Below are positions 42,901 through 54,900 of a stretch of DNA of 64,000 nt, piece after piece. Origin of the DNA: Hemicentrotus pulcherrimus (lineage: Eukaryota > Echinodermata > Echinoidea > Camarodonta > Strongylocentrotidae); contig BEXV01000317.1 in assembly GCA_003118195.1 (NCBI GenBank), positions 178,735 through 242,734 of the forward strand. The letters are read 5' to 3'. The notes beneath the pieces are model-generated. The model worked only from the letters and a program-made list of their open reading frames with translations, ran no database searches and was not told where the DNA came from. Made by a program: the position numbers and the translations under genes. Every line of letters starts with the position of its first letter. The first letter of the stretch is position 1.

Positions 42901-45900
42901 AGTATGCCTCTTTAACTATACGGGAAGGGGGGGTGGGAGCTCTCTATGCTATTGGTACTACATGTACCTGTCCAGTCTATGCACGATTGTGCAGGATTAG
43001 ACCTGACATTTACATCAAGGTAACCTTACAGATGTCCTTGCTACTGTTAATTCATTGACACTGTAACTATCACATTTCTATGCCAAACATCCTCTCTGTA
43101 AATTCAAGAACAGTGGACTGCTCTTGTACACTGACTCTTGTACACTAACTCTTGGATGCCTTCCAGAAAGGTCTTACACATGATTTTAGTGAGTGAGGTT
43201 AATTTCATTTCCTTATCCACTTCTTGTTGAATTTGGATGTGAAATTGATTGATTGGATAATGTTTTTAATGAAATTGCAATCACCCATAATTGAGCACAA
43301 AGTTAGATTAGACTTGCCCCAAGAGAGATTGGTAAATATGACTATTTTATTTCTTTCATTCTCATCAATATTTTGAGCTGGGAAAGAGTAGGTGAAGAAA
43401 ATGAAATGTTTGAGTAAAGAAAGGTCAAATAAAGGTGAGAGAAATAGGGATTAACATTTTTACAGAACTAGATTCAATCACTCGTTTTTAGTGGAATATG
43501 AAGAAAGATGAACCACATCAAAAAAGATGATATATATGTAATGCTGTTGACCAAGTGACAAGCATTTAGTAACAAAGTTTACAAATTCAGTGAGTATGGA
43601 TTAGCTCAAGTAATTCTTGTGAATGTTACTTGTCTTCACAAGGTTGTAGTAAACAAATGTTTGTCAGATCACACTGTGAGGTATACAGGCATACTTGAAA
43701 ATACTGTTTTGGGTCAAATGGAAACAAATAAACAAACATACAGAGAAATAAAACAAACAATCAAAAGAACCAAGTAACAATGAAATGTATAGGCCTTGAC
43801 ATCACTTGTGTAAATAAATTTCCATCTTGTACACCACCTTCCTACAACCTTATTCTTTATCTCTGCCGAGCTGCTCTGTAGAGTGTTATATGAAGAAAAA
43901 GAATTACCCAATTACTTTCATCGCAAAAATCATTCAGAATGGGCAATTGGATTTCTTTCTTCCTTTTCTTTCTCACATGACATTCAGCTGATTACCATTT
44001 ACCATCTGGTATGATAATTTGCATTGGGATTCGGATACTGTATTTGCTTGGTTTACGGTAGTAGGGAATACTTCAATATATCTGCACACTCATGTATGGT
44101 CAGAAAACAAATCCAGGAAATGAATGATGTCATGATGATGTCACGCACTTTGCATTGACATTGTTGTATTTCACTTTGAGGCACATGCTCTCTCACTACT
44201 GAAAAATAGGAAAGATCTTTCCTCAGAGTTAGACAATGTAATTGACTCTGCTCTAGCTTTCACTCTGTTGTGAATGATAGATATTAGATAAGCAGTTTAT
44301 ATATTGCCAGGCAACAAAGCAAAAGAGAGGGGTACAGAGATGGAACAGAAAGGGGTTGTGGTAATCTAGTGACAGTGGTCAGAAAATTTCAGATCTGTCT
44401 TGCTTTGACAGATGTCATGTGAATACTTTTGTTTTTCTTCAAGGCGGGAAGCATCTCGTCTTGTCTCGACAGAGTTTGCCCGATTTAGAAGAAGATTCCT
44501 CCCTTCCTGTTGAAACCCAGTATCGAAGCAAATAGTGTCCTTTGTCTTAAAATGGTCGAGTATAGGAAGAAAGAAAAACCTTCAGTTAGTAAATGTCCTG
44601 TACTCTGTTTATCTAGATCTTTACAAACTCTGAGATTTAGCACTTATTCCTTATCGGTCCCATGGATGGAGCAGTTCATATTAGAAATCTAGTAATTAAA
44701 AATGAAAGAGTGACGGAAGGATTGGCGTTTATGTGAACCTTCATTACAATGAGTCAATGCATATTCTAGGGGCCCCTTGTCAGTTCTGAAAAAGACTGAC
44801 TTTTTAACATCACTGTTGAGTCGATTCATCAGACCCAGGACAGTTTTTCCTGTGATCCTGTATTTACCAAGACACAGTGGTAGGTAGGTTCCTTAATCTT
44901 GATACACTGTTAAATCCTAGGTAGGCCTAGGCGACACTGCAAACAACAGCTCAAAACACAAGTTTATCGGTTTCTACAGTAATTTCAGTCAGATGATTTG
45001 ATAACACCTTGCCATGTCAATAATATATCCTGAATATTTACTCCAAGCAATTGAGAATATTAGGGAACGAACCGCAAACACCTGAGCAGAAAAGGAATTT
45101 TTACAACTTGGCTTAACGAATCAAAGCAATTAAGGCAGCATCAGATTACTGCATGCATAATACAATTTCAACCCATGTACCACACCTGTGTACTATCAAC
45201 CAGAACTGGGTCTTCCCTGTTGAAGTTCAACTTACGACTTCGGAAGTTTCAATAAACCGGACAATTCGGCAGCTTAACTTTCGGGGCGCCTCGAGAGAGA
45301 GAAAGGATACAAGGGATAGATTGAGTAACATTGTAGGAGTGTTTGGCGGAGGAAATTTGCAAATTTCCACAGTTTCACGATGCCCCTAAAATAATCCCTT
45401 GCTTGCACCCTGAATGACATTACAATTTTGGAGTGTGTCTCCCTTGATGCATTTGTTATATGTAGCTTCTTGCAAGTCTTGTTATTCTGGATTTGCTTTA
45501 GTCTTGGACTTGGACTATCTGCCATTTTAGATACCATATTGGATTATACTGGATACACATGTATGAGACAGCCATGAGGACTCTACCCTTGTTATTTGGT
45601 GTATGTTCATGTATTCTCTTCTTTTGAAATTGATACTCAAGCGATTAGGTCTACTACAAGTTGTTTAAAAAATCTTCATACCTATGTATGGAGAACCTGT
45701 TCTTGTATATATCTGTACCATCTGCAGATAGCCAGGAAGAAATTCCCCATATTTCTTCACATAGAATTAACACCCTTCTGGCTCCCAGCAGATGATGTCT
45801 TATATAGTCAATGAACTCCTTAAACTTTCAGCATATCACGTATAAATGAAGCACTTCTTCAGAAAATTTGGGGAAATCAGTTCTTCTCTATTCCATTTTC

Positions 45901-48900
45901 TCTCAAAGTACAGTGTAAATTGAAGTAGTGAATCAATTAAAATTCATAATATATTGTTTTCATGTTCTTTTTGCTTATTTTCACAGGACATTGAGAATGA
46001 GCTGGAAAGCTTTGTATTCCTGACGAGGGAGGAGTTAGAACCAAAGATTGACAAGTTCAACACTCTCAGGACTCAGAAGAGTGAATCACTCACACTGGTG
46101 AGTACTATGATTCTTTAACAGAGAAAGAATTGTCTTTATATTAAAATATATTTTTAAAAACAGTTCATCAGCTTTTGTTGTATTTAGATTAAATGAGTCA
46201 AAATACTTAAAATGGCGATTTATGTTATCTTGAAGTAAAATGGAAATGAATATGAAGCTTTACCGGTATGTAGTTTTAGTGTAATTACCTTTTGTTTTCC
46301 ATAGCTTTTACAATTGTTGTTAAATACGCAGTGTTGGATTTTAAGTTAACAGCTTTTAGAAATGTATATAGAATCAAAAGGACATTTATGATCATAATGA
46401 TGGATGATAGAACTTCATTTAAATTCATGATGGCAGAAATAAACAAGTCGAACAGTCAAGAGTGCATGGAGAGTTGCACTTTATATTCCTTTTAATCTGG
46501 CTGAAGCACAAACCTTATTGTATAAATGAGGTGTTTAAATCCTACAAATCTAAGCACAGTAGTAAAATCATATAATTTAAAATGACTTTTTTTTATATCC
46601 TAGCTACAAGCCTACGAGTTGTGAACCCTATATGATAAGGCCTCCAGAAAACAGTAATGAATGAGGAAACCATGACTCCTTTCATTGTAGTAGACCATTT
46701 TCATCTATCAACAGCACAGACAATTAAGTGGTGTAGATGCATGTCACAGCTGGTAGATAGGTTACCATTAGCATAAGAGTTAAAAGTATGGCCTCTATGC
46801 ATGGTGGAGCAACTGATGATGTGTAGCGTTGCCAATTTGCAGAGCAGAGATGCCTGTGGTCTATTATACACGTACAGACACGTACAAGGGGAGTATGATG
46901 TATTAGATCAGATGTGAGGAAAATGATAATGAGGTTCATACATTCAAACAAAAAGAGTACTGTATCAGGGTATACATTAAAACCTTCATAAATTGTCAAT
47001 CTTGACCATTTGGGGGGCATTATACTGTTGAGAGGCATTATACTTTTGAGAATGGAAAAATGATTGTGTAGAAATAAAATACTACAGCATAAATGTTTGA
47101 TGAATCTTGATAATTTACAAAATTCATGAAAGTTTTGGGTTTTATTAAATGAATAACCCAACATAGTCTCGATTCTAAATGAATACATATGAAGTTCAAA
47201 GACATATTATTGACAAGCTTGGTAGCTGTTGGATTATGTAATCAAGGGATGATGGATAGAAATGTATCTTTTTGTTAATCAAGTCATGATCCTTTTGTCT
47301 TGTCTATATGTACAGAATGAAGAAGGGACTCTGTTCAGTGGCCGAGTGACCGTTAACATCAACCTGGCCAGACCAGTCAGTGTGAGGACTGGATGCCCGC
47401 TGCCTGACATCTGTGTAAGCACACTGAAGCAGTATGAGCACAGTATCGATACTAACAAGAGACGAACCACCTTCTTCATGCCAAAGGCTACCTCTCAGGT
47501 AAGATGATGTTTCACATGGCTTCTATCCTGAGATCAAAGGTCAGGATTCACAAAATGAAATAGAGGACCCTAGCAATAATCTAAACCCATAAGCCATTAA
47601 ACTACTCCTTGGTACTACTCTTCACCCTAACCTTAACCTTTTTTGATACAAGAGACAAACCCTCTATAATGCAAAAGTAAGATGGTATCTCACTTGGCTT
47701 CATAACCGCTTTCAAAGGGTAGGAGTATTGAGATGACAACAGTGACTTGAACCCTAATTCTAATCCTTTTGATAATGAAGTTCAGATTTGATAATTTTGT
47801 TGTCTCGGTAAGAAGGGGCCGAGTTTTGGATAGATGATGTAAAATAAGTCCTTATGGGAAATACAGAAAATTAAGTGTGACCCAATCTGTCCTTCGTACT
47901 TTCCAGCAGTAAACGATAAGGTAGTGAAGAGACAATGATTAATGCTCTAGTGATTCCTTTAGGGATTTCCCTCTAAAAGTCAATCTCAAATTAGAAAATT
48001 GGTACGGAAATACAAAATACAAGAGTAATAGGAAGTGTGACACATGCAGCCCTTCTCTGTTGATCTTCTAGAAAGGTACTTCTCTATAGATTCAAATCCT
48101 TTCTGGTTCTATACTCAAAGCATATATAAACAGGCAATGTTAAACTAACATCCTTCTGGCTCTGTACTAACTGTATATTATGGAAAAGTAGACTTTTCTT
48201 ACAGCCTTCTGGTTGTTTACTGCATATCAATCAGACTGACATCCTCACTCACTGCATCTAAAGGACCTTTCCAATGACAATCATATGCTATTTCTAGATG
48301 ATATTTACAGTTTTAGAATTGTTCACTTAAGCATCAAGGAAATTGAACATTATGAGTGAATTTAATGTAACAATACATCTGTTCAGGTCTTTTGAAATAC
48401 CATTTTGAAATTAACAACAACAAAAAATTGTTCAGCAAAGTACTTGTTTATAACCTTATGGGCGTTTCATTTGGGTTGGAATATTGACAAAAGTCTCATG
48501 ATGCTTGAACTATTTATTTGGGTGTAAAGAGGAAAACAAGATTGCCCCACAAGCTCTTTCTTTAATCAGTATGAAAAAATTGATATGGCCATCTGCCATG
48601 AATTAGACCCTACCGTAAACATTATTCCTTTGTCCAAAAAGTCTTTCCTAAATCCTGTTTTGTGAAAAAATCTTTGTTGAACTAGTTTCCAATCATAGAC
48701 ATTAAATAGGAAATACTGTCACAGTGTCTTTAATGATGGGTGATGAGAGTCTATTCCAAACCTTGAAAATCTCATTAGATGCTCTCTTTTCCAGACTGGC
48801 ACGAAGCCATCCTAGAGGAAACATGCCAGCGATTTCTGGTATGATCCCATCCCCCTAGAGGCTCAGAGGAGAAGACAGATAGATGCAAACACAGACAATT

Positions 48901-51900
48901 TTATATGCTTTTCACACTGGCAATATTTTGCTTAACCCCGTACTATAGGTGGGGTTAAGGGGGGGTCTTAGCCCCACCTATAGTACGGGGTTAAGCCTAT
49001 TCCACTTTCTGTTCAGACTGGGTTTTACCAAAGTGGGCTAAAGTTGGCTAACCCCACCTATAGTACGGGGTTAACTAACCCTGCAAAATAGCAGGACTAA
49101 CTCCGCAATTGTGGTGCTAACTCCTGCTAACCCCGCAATTGCGGTGCCAAGCAAATGAGCGTGAACAGAAACGAAAAATAGTCCGGTACTACGCAATGGA
49201 GAGCGTATCGAGGCTGACCAGATGCGAAGTATTTCCAATCATAACATTCACGATATCCGGGGTTAACGAATTGTAGTGCGAACAGCGTGAATTTTCTTAT
49301 TCCGGAATAGCGGCTAGTACGGGACTACAAACAGCGAGTGTGGAAAGCCAAAAAAGGTAGTCTGGGGTTAAGGATAGTACGGGGCTAAGCAAAGTACGGG
49401 GTTAAGCAAAACCAGTGTGAAAAGAGTATTAGAACCATCAATTAAAGAGAGATTTACTTGTTTTCTATTAGACACCCCCTCCCCCCTCCCCCATTCCTTC
49501 TCAACATATTTCTTTGGTTACCCAACTATTCCGCAGTCTGGTGTACCGCCTGTCTCGTCGTTATTATTATATTACATTAAACGGATGTGTGGACAAATGA
49601 AGTGATACTATGAAACCATTGTGAGGGAGGTATATTTTACATTTCACATGAAACAATTAAAAAGGATACATTTTTGTATCCATCTTAAAGAAAATAACAT
49701 TGTATAGATGGTGGTGTTTATGATATCCTTCACATATTGAGTTTGAGGAAATACATTTTCAAAAATAGTTTGAAAATAGTGTTGTATATATTTGAATCAC
49801 CCTGGTAGGCAGGACTAAATTTGATTTAGGAAGGATATGGAAGATCTCCCTCCCGTTGGCATGATTTCCTGCAAATTATCCCCTCCCCCACTAGTTTTCA
49901 GAAGAAAGGTTAGAAGGGGCTTTGAAGCTGAATAGGCTGGTCTATGATGGACATATGAACAACTCTAGTCCTAGAGGATATCAAAGTGTGAAAACCTTGC
50001 ACATTCTTTACTTGGAAGATGTTAGGGGGTACTGGATGATAAATTGAAAGTGAATTAGAGGAAGTGAATGGACTGCCGACCTGCCAGGATGAGGCAGAGG
50101 GACCAGGTTGATTAGGGGAAGGTATCAAGGGAACAGCTGACAGACCCAGCAGGTCAATCATGGACATGTTGCCAATTTGAGTGGACAAGACTGATCACCG
50201 CCCTCCCACGAGCTGGAGATTTCATTCCAGGAATAGCCAGATGGGATCTATCTTATCACCATCATTTATATGTCAAACAAGGAGATATTCTCTGCGTATT
50301 AGAATCTCTCCTCTATTGATTTCCTTTTAATGAATTAATCTATCATATTTTGTGTGTAATATTTGTATTACAGTGCTCTGTAGTAACTCTTGTTGTAAGG
50401 AAATCATATCAAGGGCATTATCAAAAATAAGGTCCAGCTGTAATTATTGTAGGAGTGCAGTTATTATCTGAATTCTTAGGAGTGATCTATCCAGAGCCCC
50501 CATATTTCATGCCTTACTTTATGTTTATGCTTTACTCATGATTTGCTTTATTTCCTAATAACCAATTGTCTCTTTGAAAAATAAAACAAATAAAAAAATT
50601 CTTATACAATGCACTTTCCCCGGTGCTCTGAAGTATGCAAAGCTGACAATGGCTCCAGGCTTTATATTGTCAAAGATTTAGGGTTAGGGTCACAGTTTGG
50701 TTTTAGGTTAGGTTTAGGACGAGTATATGGTCAAAGGTTTAAGCGATAAATGTGGTGAGTGTAGAATATTTGTAACAAGCAGTTGTCACCAGAGCATGTT
50801 TTGTACAACCAATGCTACCACCTCATTTCATTTCTCTCCTCACCTAAGCTGAACATATCTCTCCATCTCTCTCACCATCTCTCTTTTTGTAGGAGCTGAA
50901 CATTACCTGCTACACGACAGCCCAAGATGTGATCAGGAACGTCCTAGCCGGACTTCAGCTCATTGACAACCCCAGGAAGTTTGCCCTCTTTGAGAGGACA
51001 GAGCACAATGGAGAAGGTGGGTGTGGCTTACTTGAGCTGTCAATCATTCAGAATTGGGTGCGGCATGTTCATACAGAGCATACAAAGAAGCAATGGTGAT
51101 GAGTTATTCCTGTAAACTTAGAATTACTTCACTTTCGTTTCATAGTAATTTATAGATTGGACAATGGATAAATTCTGTATTAACTTATTCACATGATGTA
51201 TTGATGCGGAATTTCTATGACCAGGATTTCCTTGCTGATGAATACTATATAGGTGAAACTAAATTAAGTGGCAGAAATAGCACACCAAAGTGGTAGTAAG
51301 GAGTAGAATAAATGTTGTACTTGAGATGTCCTACCTGAATTTCTCATATCTCTTTGTTTCAGTTTAAAACAAATGTTTAATATGTAGCAGCAAAGTCTAA
51401 CAAAACTGCTCATTCATCATCATCATCATCATCATGAAGGATCAACTTATCATGTTATGCATTGAACTTGTCTTTGTATACACTTAGACAGGAATTATAT
51501 TATTCTTTAATGTTAGCTACCGTTTAGCCAGGACGTTTATATGCACAAAAACATAAATACACCGGCAGTGTGTGGCATCCTGTTCATGGAAAATTAGTTT
51601 CATATCATATTGATTACAATACAACACATCCTGATTTGGGTGGGACCTTTGTGATAAAGTACTTTAGTATTAGCTTTCATTTTTAGTCTAGTGCACTTCC
51701 CTGTTGAAATTATTACATTAATAATTGATTTGATGGGGGGGGGGAGGGGAGGGGAATGATGATTAACTTTCTTAATTTTGTGACATTGGCAAATTAGACA
51801 TGCTACTGTCCAAAACAAATTAGTGGTTAGACCTACATGTATCAAAGAACACGAGGCAGCACAGATATTCAGCTCCTTCAAACTGCCTAAAAACATTATA

Positions 51901-54900
51901 TTTCAAGTACAATTCGTTTAGAGTCCTAGAGACGTATACATTCTGTAATAAACAGAACTCTGTATTATACACAAAGTTCAGGGTATTTCAAAGCAAACAT
52001 GCTGATGCACATTGACAAACAAACAAACAAAGAGAAGATAGATTGTTTGTAAAATCAAGAACACACATGCTTATAAATGCCAATTACTAAGAATATACAT
52101 AGGACATGAGAAAAGAAGCTGTGTTTGGAATGATGATAAGAGAAGGACCCAAGCTAGGTCAAGAATGAATCAATAAAATTGACAAGGACACAGTCATTTA
52201 ACTTGACAATCAAGAGCCAAATGTCTTCCCTATACAATGAGGTTAATGAGTTTAATGCATGTAGGATCCATTGAGGCTGAGAGGTATACCATTCTTTATT
52301 CACTTTCATCTTTGTTGGAAGACTTCCAAGCAGGAGATTAAATGAAATGGGTTTGGAAGATGATGAAATCATATGATATAAAGCCTTGTAGATATTGTTC
52401 ATTAAATAAAAAAAGCAATTTTACACATTTAAGAAAAAAGAAAAATGATTGTATGAGAACCAGATAGACTAAAAGTCAAATCAATTCAGTTACTTCAGGA
52501 AACTGAAGAATTACTTATAAACCTTATTTGCTCTCCCTGTACAATTTTTTAGCTCTAATAACGATCAGTTAGAAATATGATTTTTTTAAATTGATACATC
52601 ATGAATATTTCATACCCGTGTTTGGGGATAGGGCTATTATACTTCCTGTATCAAACACAAAAATACAGGCAGGCATTGACCACATGTTAGTGGCAAAATC
52701 ATTTTGGATTTCCGCCAACCGGAAGATAGTGTGGAGATGCTGTGGTTTTAGTTATGAAATTGTAAAATCAAAACAGATATATTGATATCATAGGCAGAGT
52801 CAACCATTTATATCAACTAAATGCGGGTGAATATGACACTAATATGTGTGAATATGAAACTACTCTGACAGTCAGTGGGTGGATATTTATTAATAAGATG
52901 GGGCATGGAAAGGAAAACTGGTGGTATGAAGGAGGAATACAATACAACATCATGAACAAAAGATATCATGGCGTAATTAATGAAAGAAAGTGTGCCAAAA
53001 TTGAATGTGAAAATACTTCATGGAAGAGATGACGTCCAATATATAAAATTGTAAATGTGGGCTAAAAATAATACTTTCAATTTCAGATACACATACACTA
53101 TTTGGTTTTCTTACTTTATTTTATTTTTTAAACACAAATCTATTGGAAAGAAATGAAAAGAAAACCAAATAAACGGTTAGTTGCTTTATATCAGATAAAA
53201 AATATATGCTATATCATTAATAATGTTTGGTACATACATACATGCATGCATTAAACTGTAAAGTTAGGGAGAGGTTGGCCAAGGTATTAATACTGAACAT
53301 GATATTCTTGGTGAAAGAGACACTGCAAGTATTGTAAACAGAATCATGTTTATCCAGACATGTCTTCCCAGTTCATGTGTGCTACCATCTGTCAACGTGG
53401 GCTGGGTTTAAAGTCTCTAGGCACAAATTCAAGAAAAAAATACAGTGCTTAAAAGATTAATGTTCAAGTGGAGTCAAAATGTAAGAAAAATATATTACCT
53501 TTTCTGTTAGACAAATTGTATTTTCTGTGCTTTCAATACTGCATAGCTACAAGAGTTATGTGGAATTGCTCTTGAATAAGGGTTAAAACAATTTTTTGCT
53601 CTGTTATCACTTATATATTTAGTAGGACTACCAGTAGATAATTTAACTTGGTAGTACAGGTACTTGAAGTCTTCCCTGAGGAAAATGAGAATGTGTGGTT
53701 ATGTCAGGTGTGATTTCCCTCTGACATCAAAACACATTATCTAAGCGATTCCCTTTCTCAAATTTACGCCTAATAATTAAGTAGTTTCGGAACCATGAAA
53801 TTTATCAACACAGGAAGCACCTGTCATTTTATTATAAAGTTTAATTGCGCTTTAATATCTGAGGATGATCATCACTGAAGTCTGATGGTCAAACTTACCT
53901 GGCGTCAATAAAAAAGAACAAAGAAGATAAAGGACATTTTAGATACCATTAGCCGTAATGGGGACATTGTATAAAAGGTTGAATTTTAGTATGAGCAAAC
54001 AATATCCTGTGTTTACTTTTCTGATTTTATAATCTCAAGAATGAATAATTTACATTCTAGAAGTTAGGTAGACATTAATCCTGCTCATTCTGGGGTGATG
54101 CTAAACCAATTTTAATGGGGATTTTAGACAAAATTTGCTGATGAGGTAGCTTAACATCTCCAACATGAAAAAGGGTTTTCAGACTTTTGAATTTGCAGAG
54201 AGACTTTTCAAATTCATTTTCCATAATATAAACAAGGTTATCAATGTGTGCAGTTTGCCGAAACTAAAAGCCTAAAAATATTGCAGATTTGAAAGGGAGT
54301 TGATGTCATGCTCCCCCTACACCTATTAGTAATGCCCCTGTGCTCTTTATGATCTGACAATTTGAAGTTATTGACTTCAGTCTTTTAAGTATTTTGAATG
54401 TCACCAGAATTATAAGCGTGTTTTAGTTCATGTAGACAGAGTTTCCTTTCCAGACTGTATGTAAACTCCCTTGATGGACTTTTACAAGATTGGAATATGA
54501 TTCATGAGGCGTGTTTTTTTTCTGCATTCAAAAAATAAAATCAAACTATTGTCTTATTTTCCGAAAATCTGAAATGTCATTATATGTCAAAGTCAAAGCT
54601 CTTGATCAATATTGTATGCCTCATAGAAGCCCAAGACAGAACATAACATTTGTTTATCCAGATGACAAAACAACTTAGTCCCATTTAAAGGTATATTTTG
54701 TTTTACCCTTTGATCTGGTGTTTTGTTACCATGATACATGTTTATACATAACAGCAATATCAATATCTAAAACAGATGATACAAAATGTGTTGAAGTTAT
54801 AATATAAAAACAATAGCAATCACATTCTCTTAAATATTTTTCTGTTTGACATTTAAGTGCATACAGCTATGGCTAAAGAGTAGTAAAGCAAGATTCCTCT

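Larger units (their letters stand above)
40269..45986. other. Intron 3 (5.7 kb)
   Basis: Contains two hairpin-family copies and a four-unit minisatellite (listed separately); otherwise no gene. Confidence 0.6.
47499..50892. other. Intron 5 (3.4 kb)
   Basis: Holds three hairpin half-copies, a 517-bp inverted-repeat element and one telomere-like-core repeat (listed separately). Confidence 0.6.
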
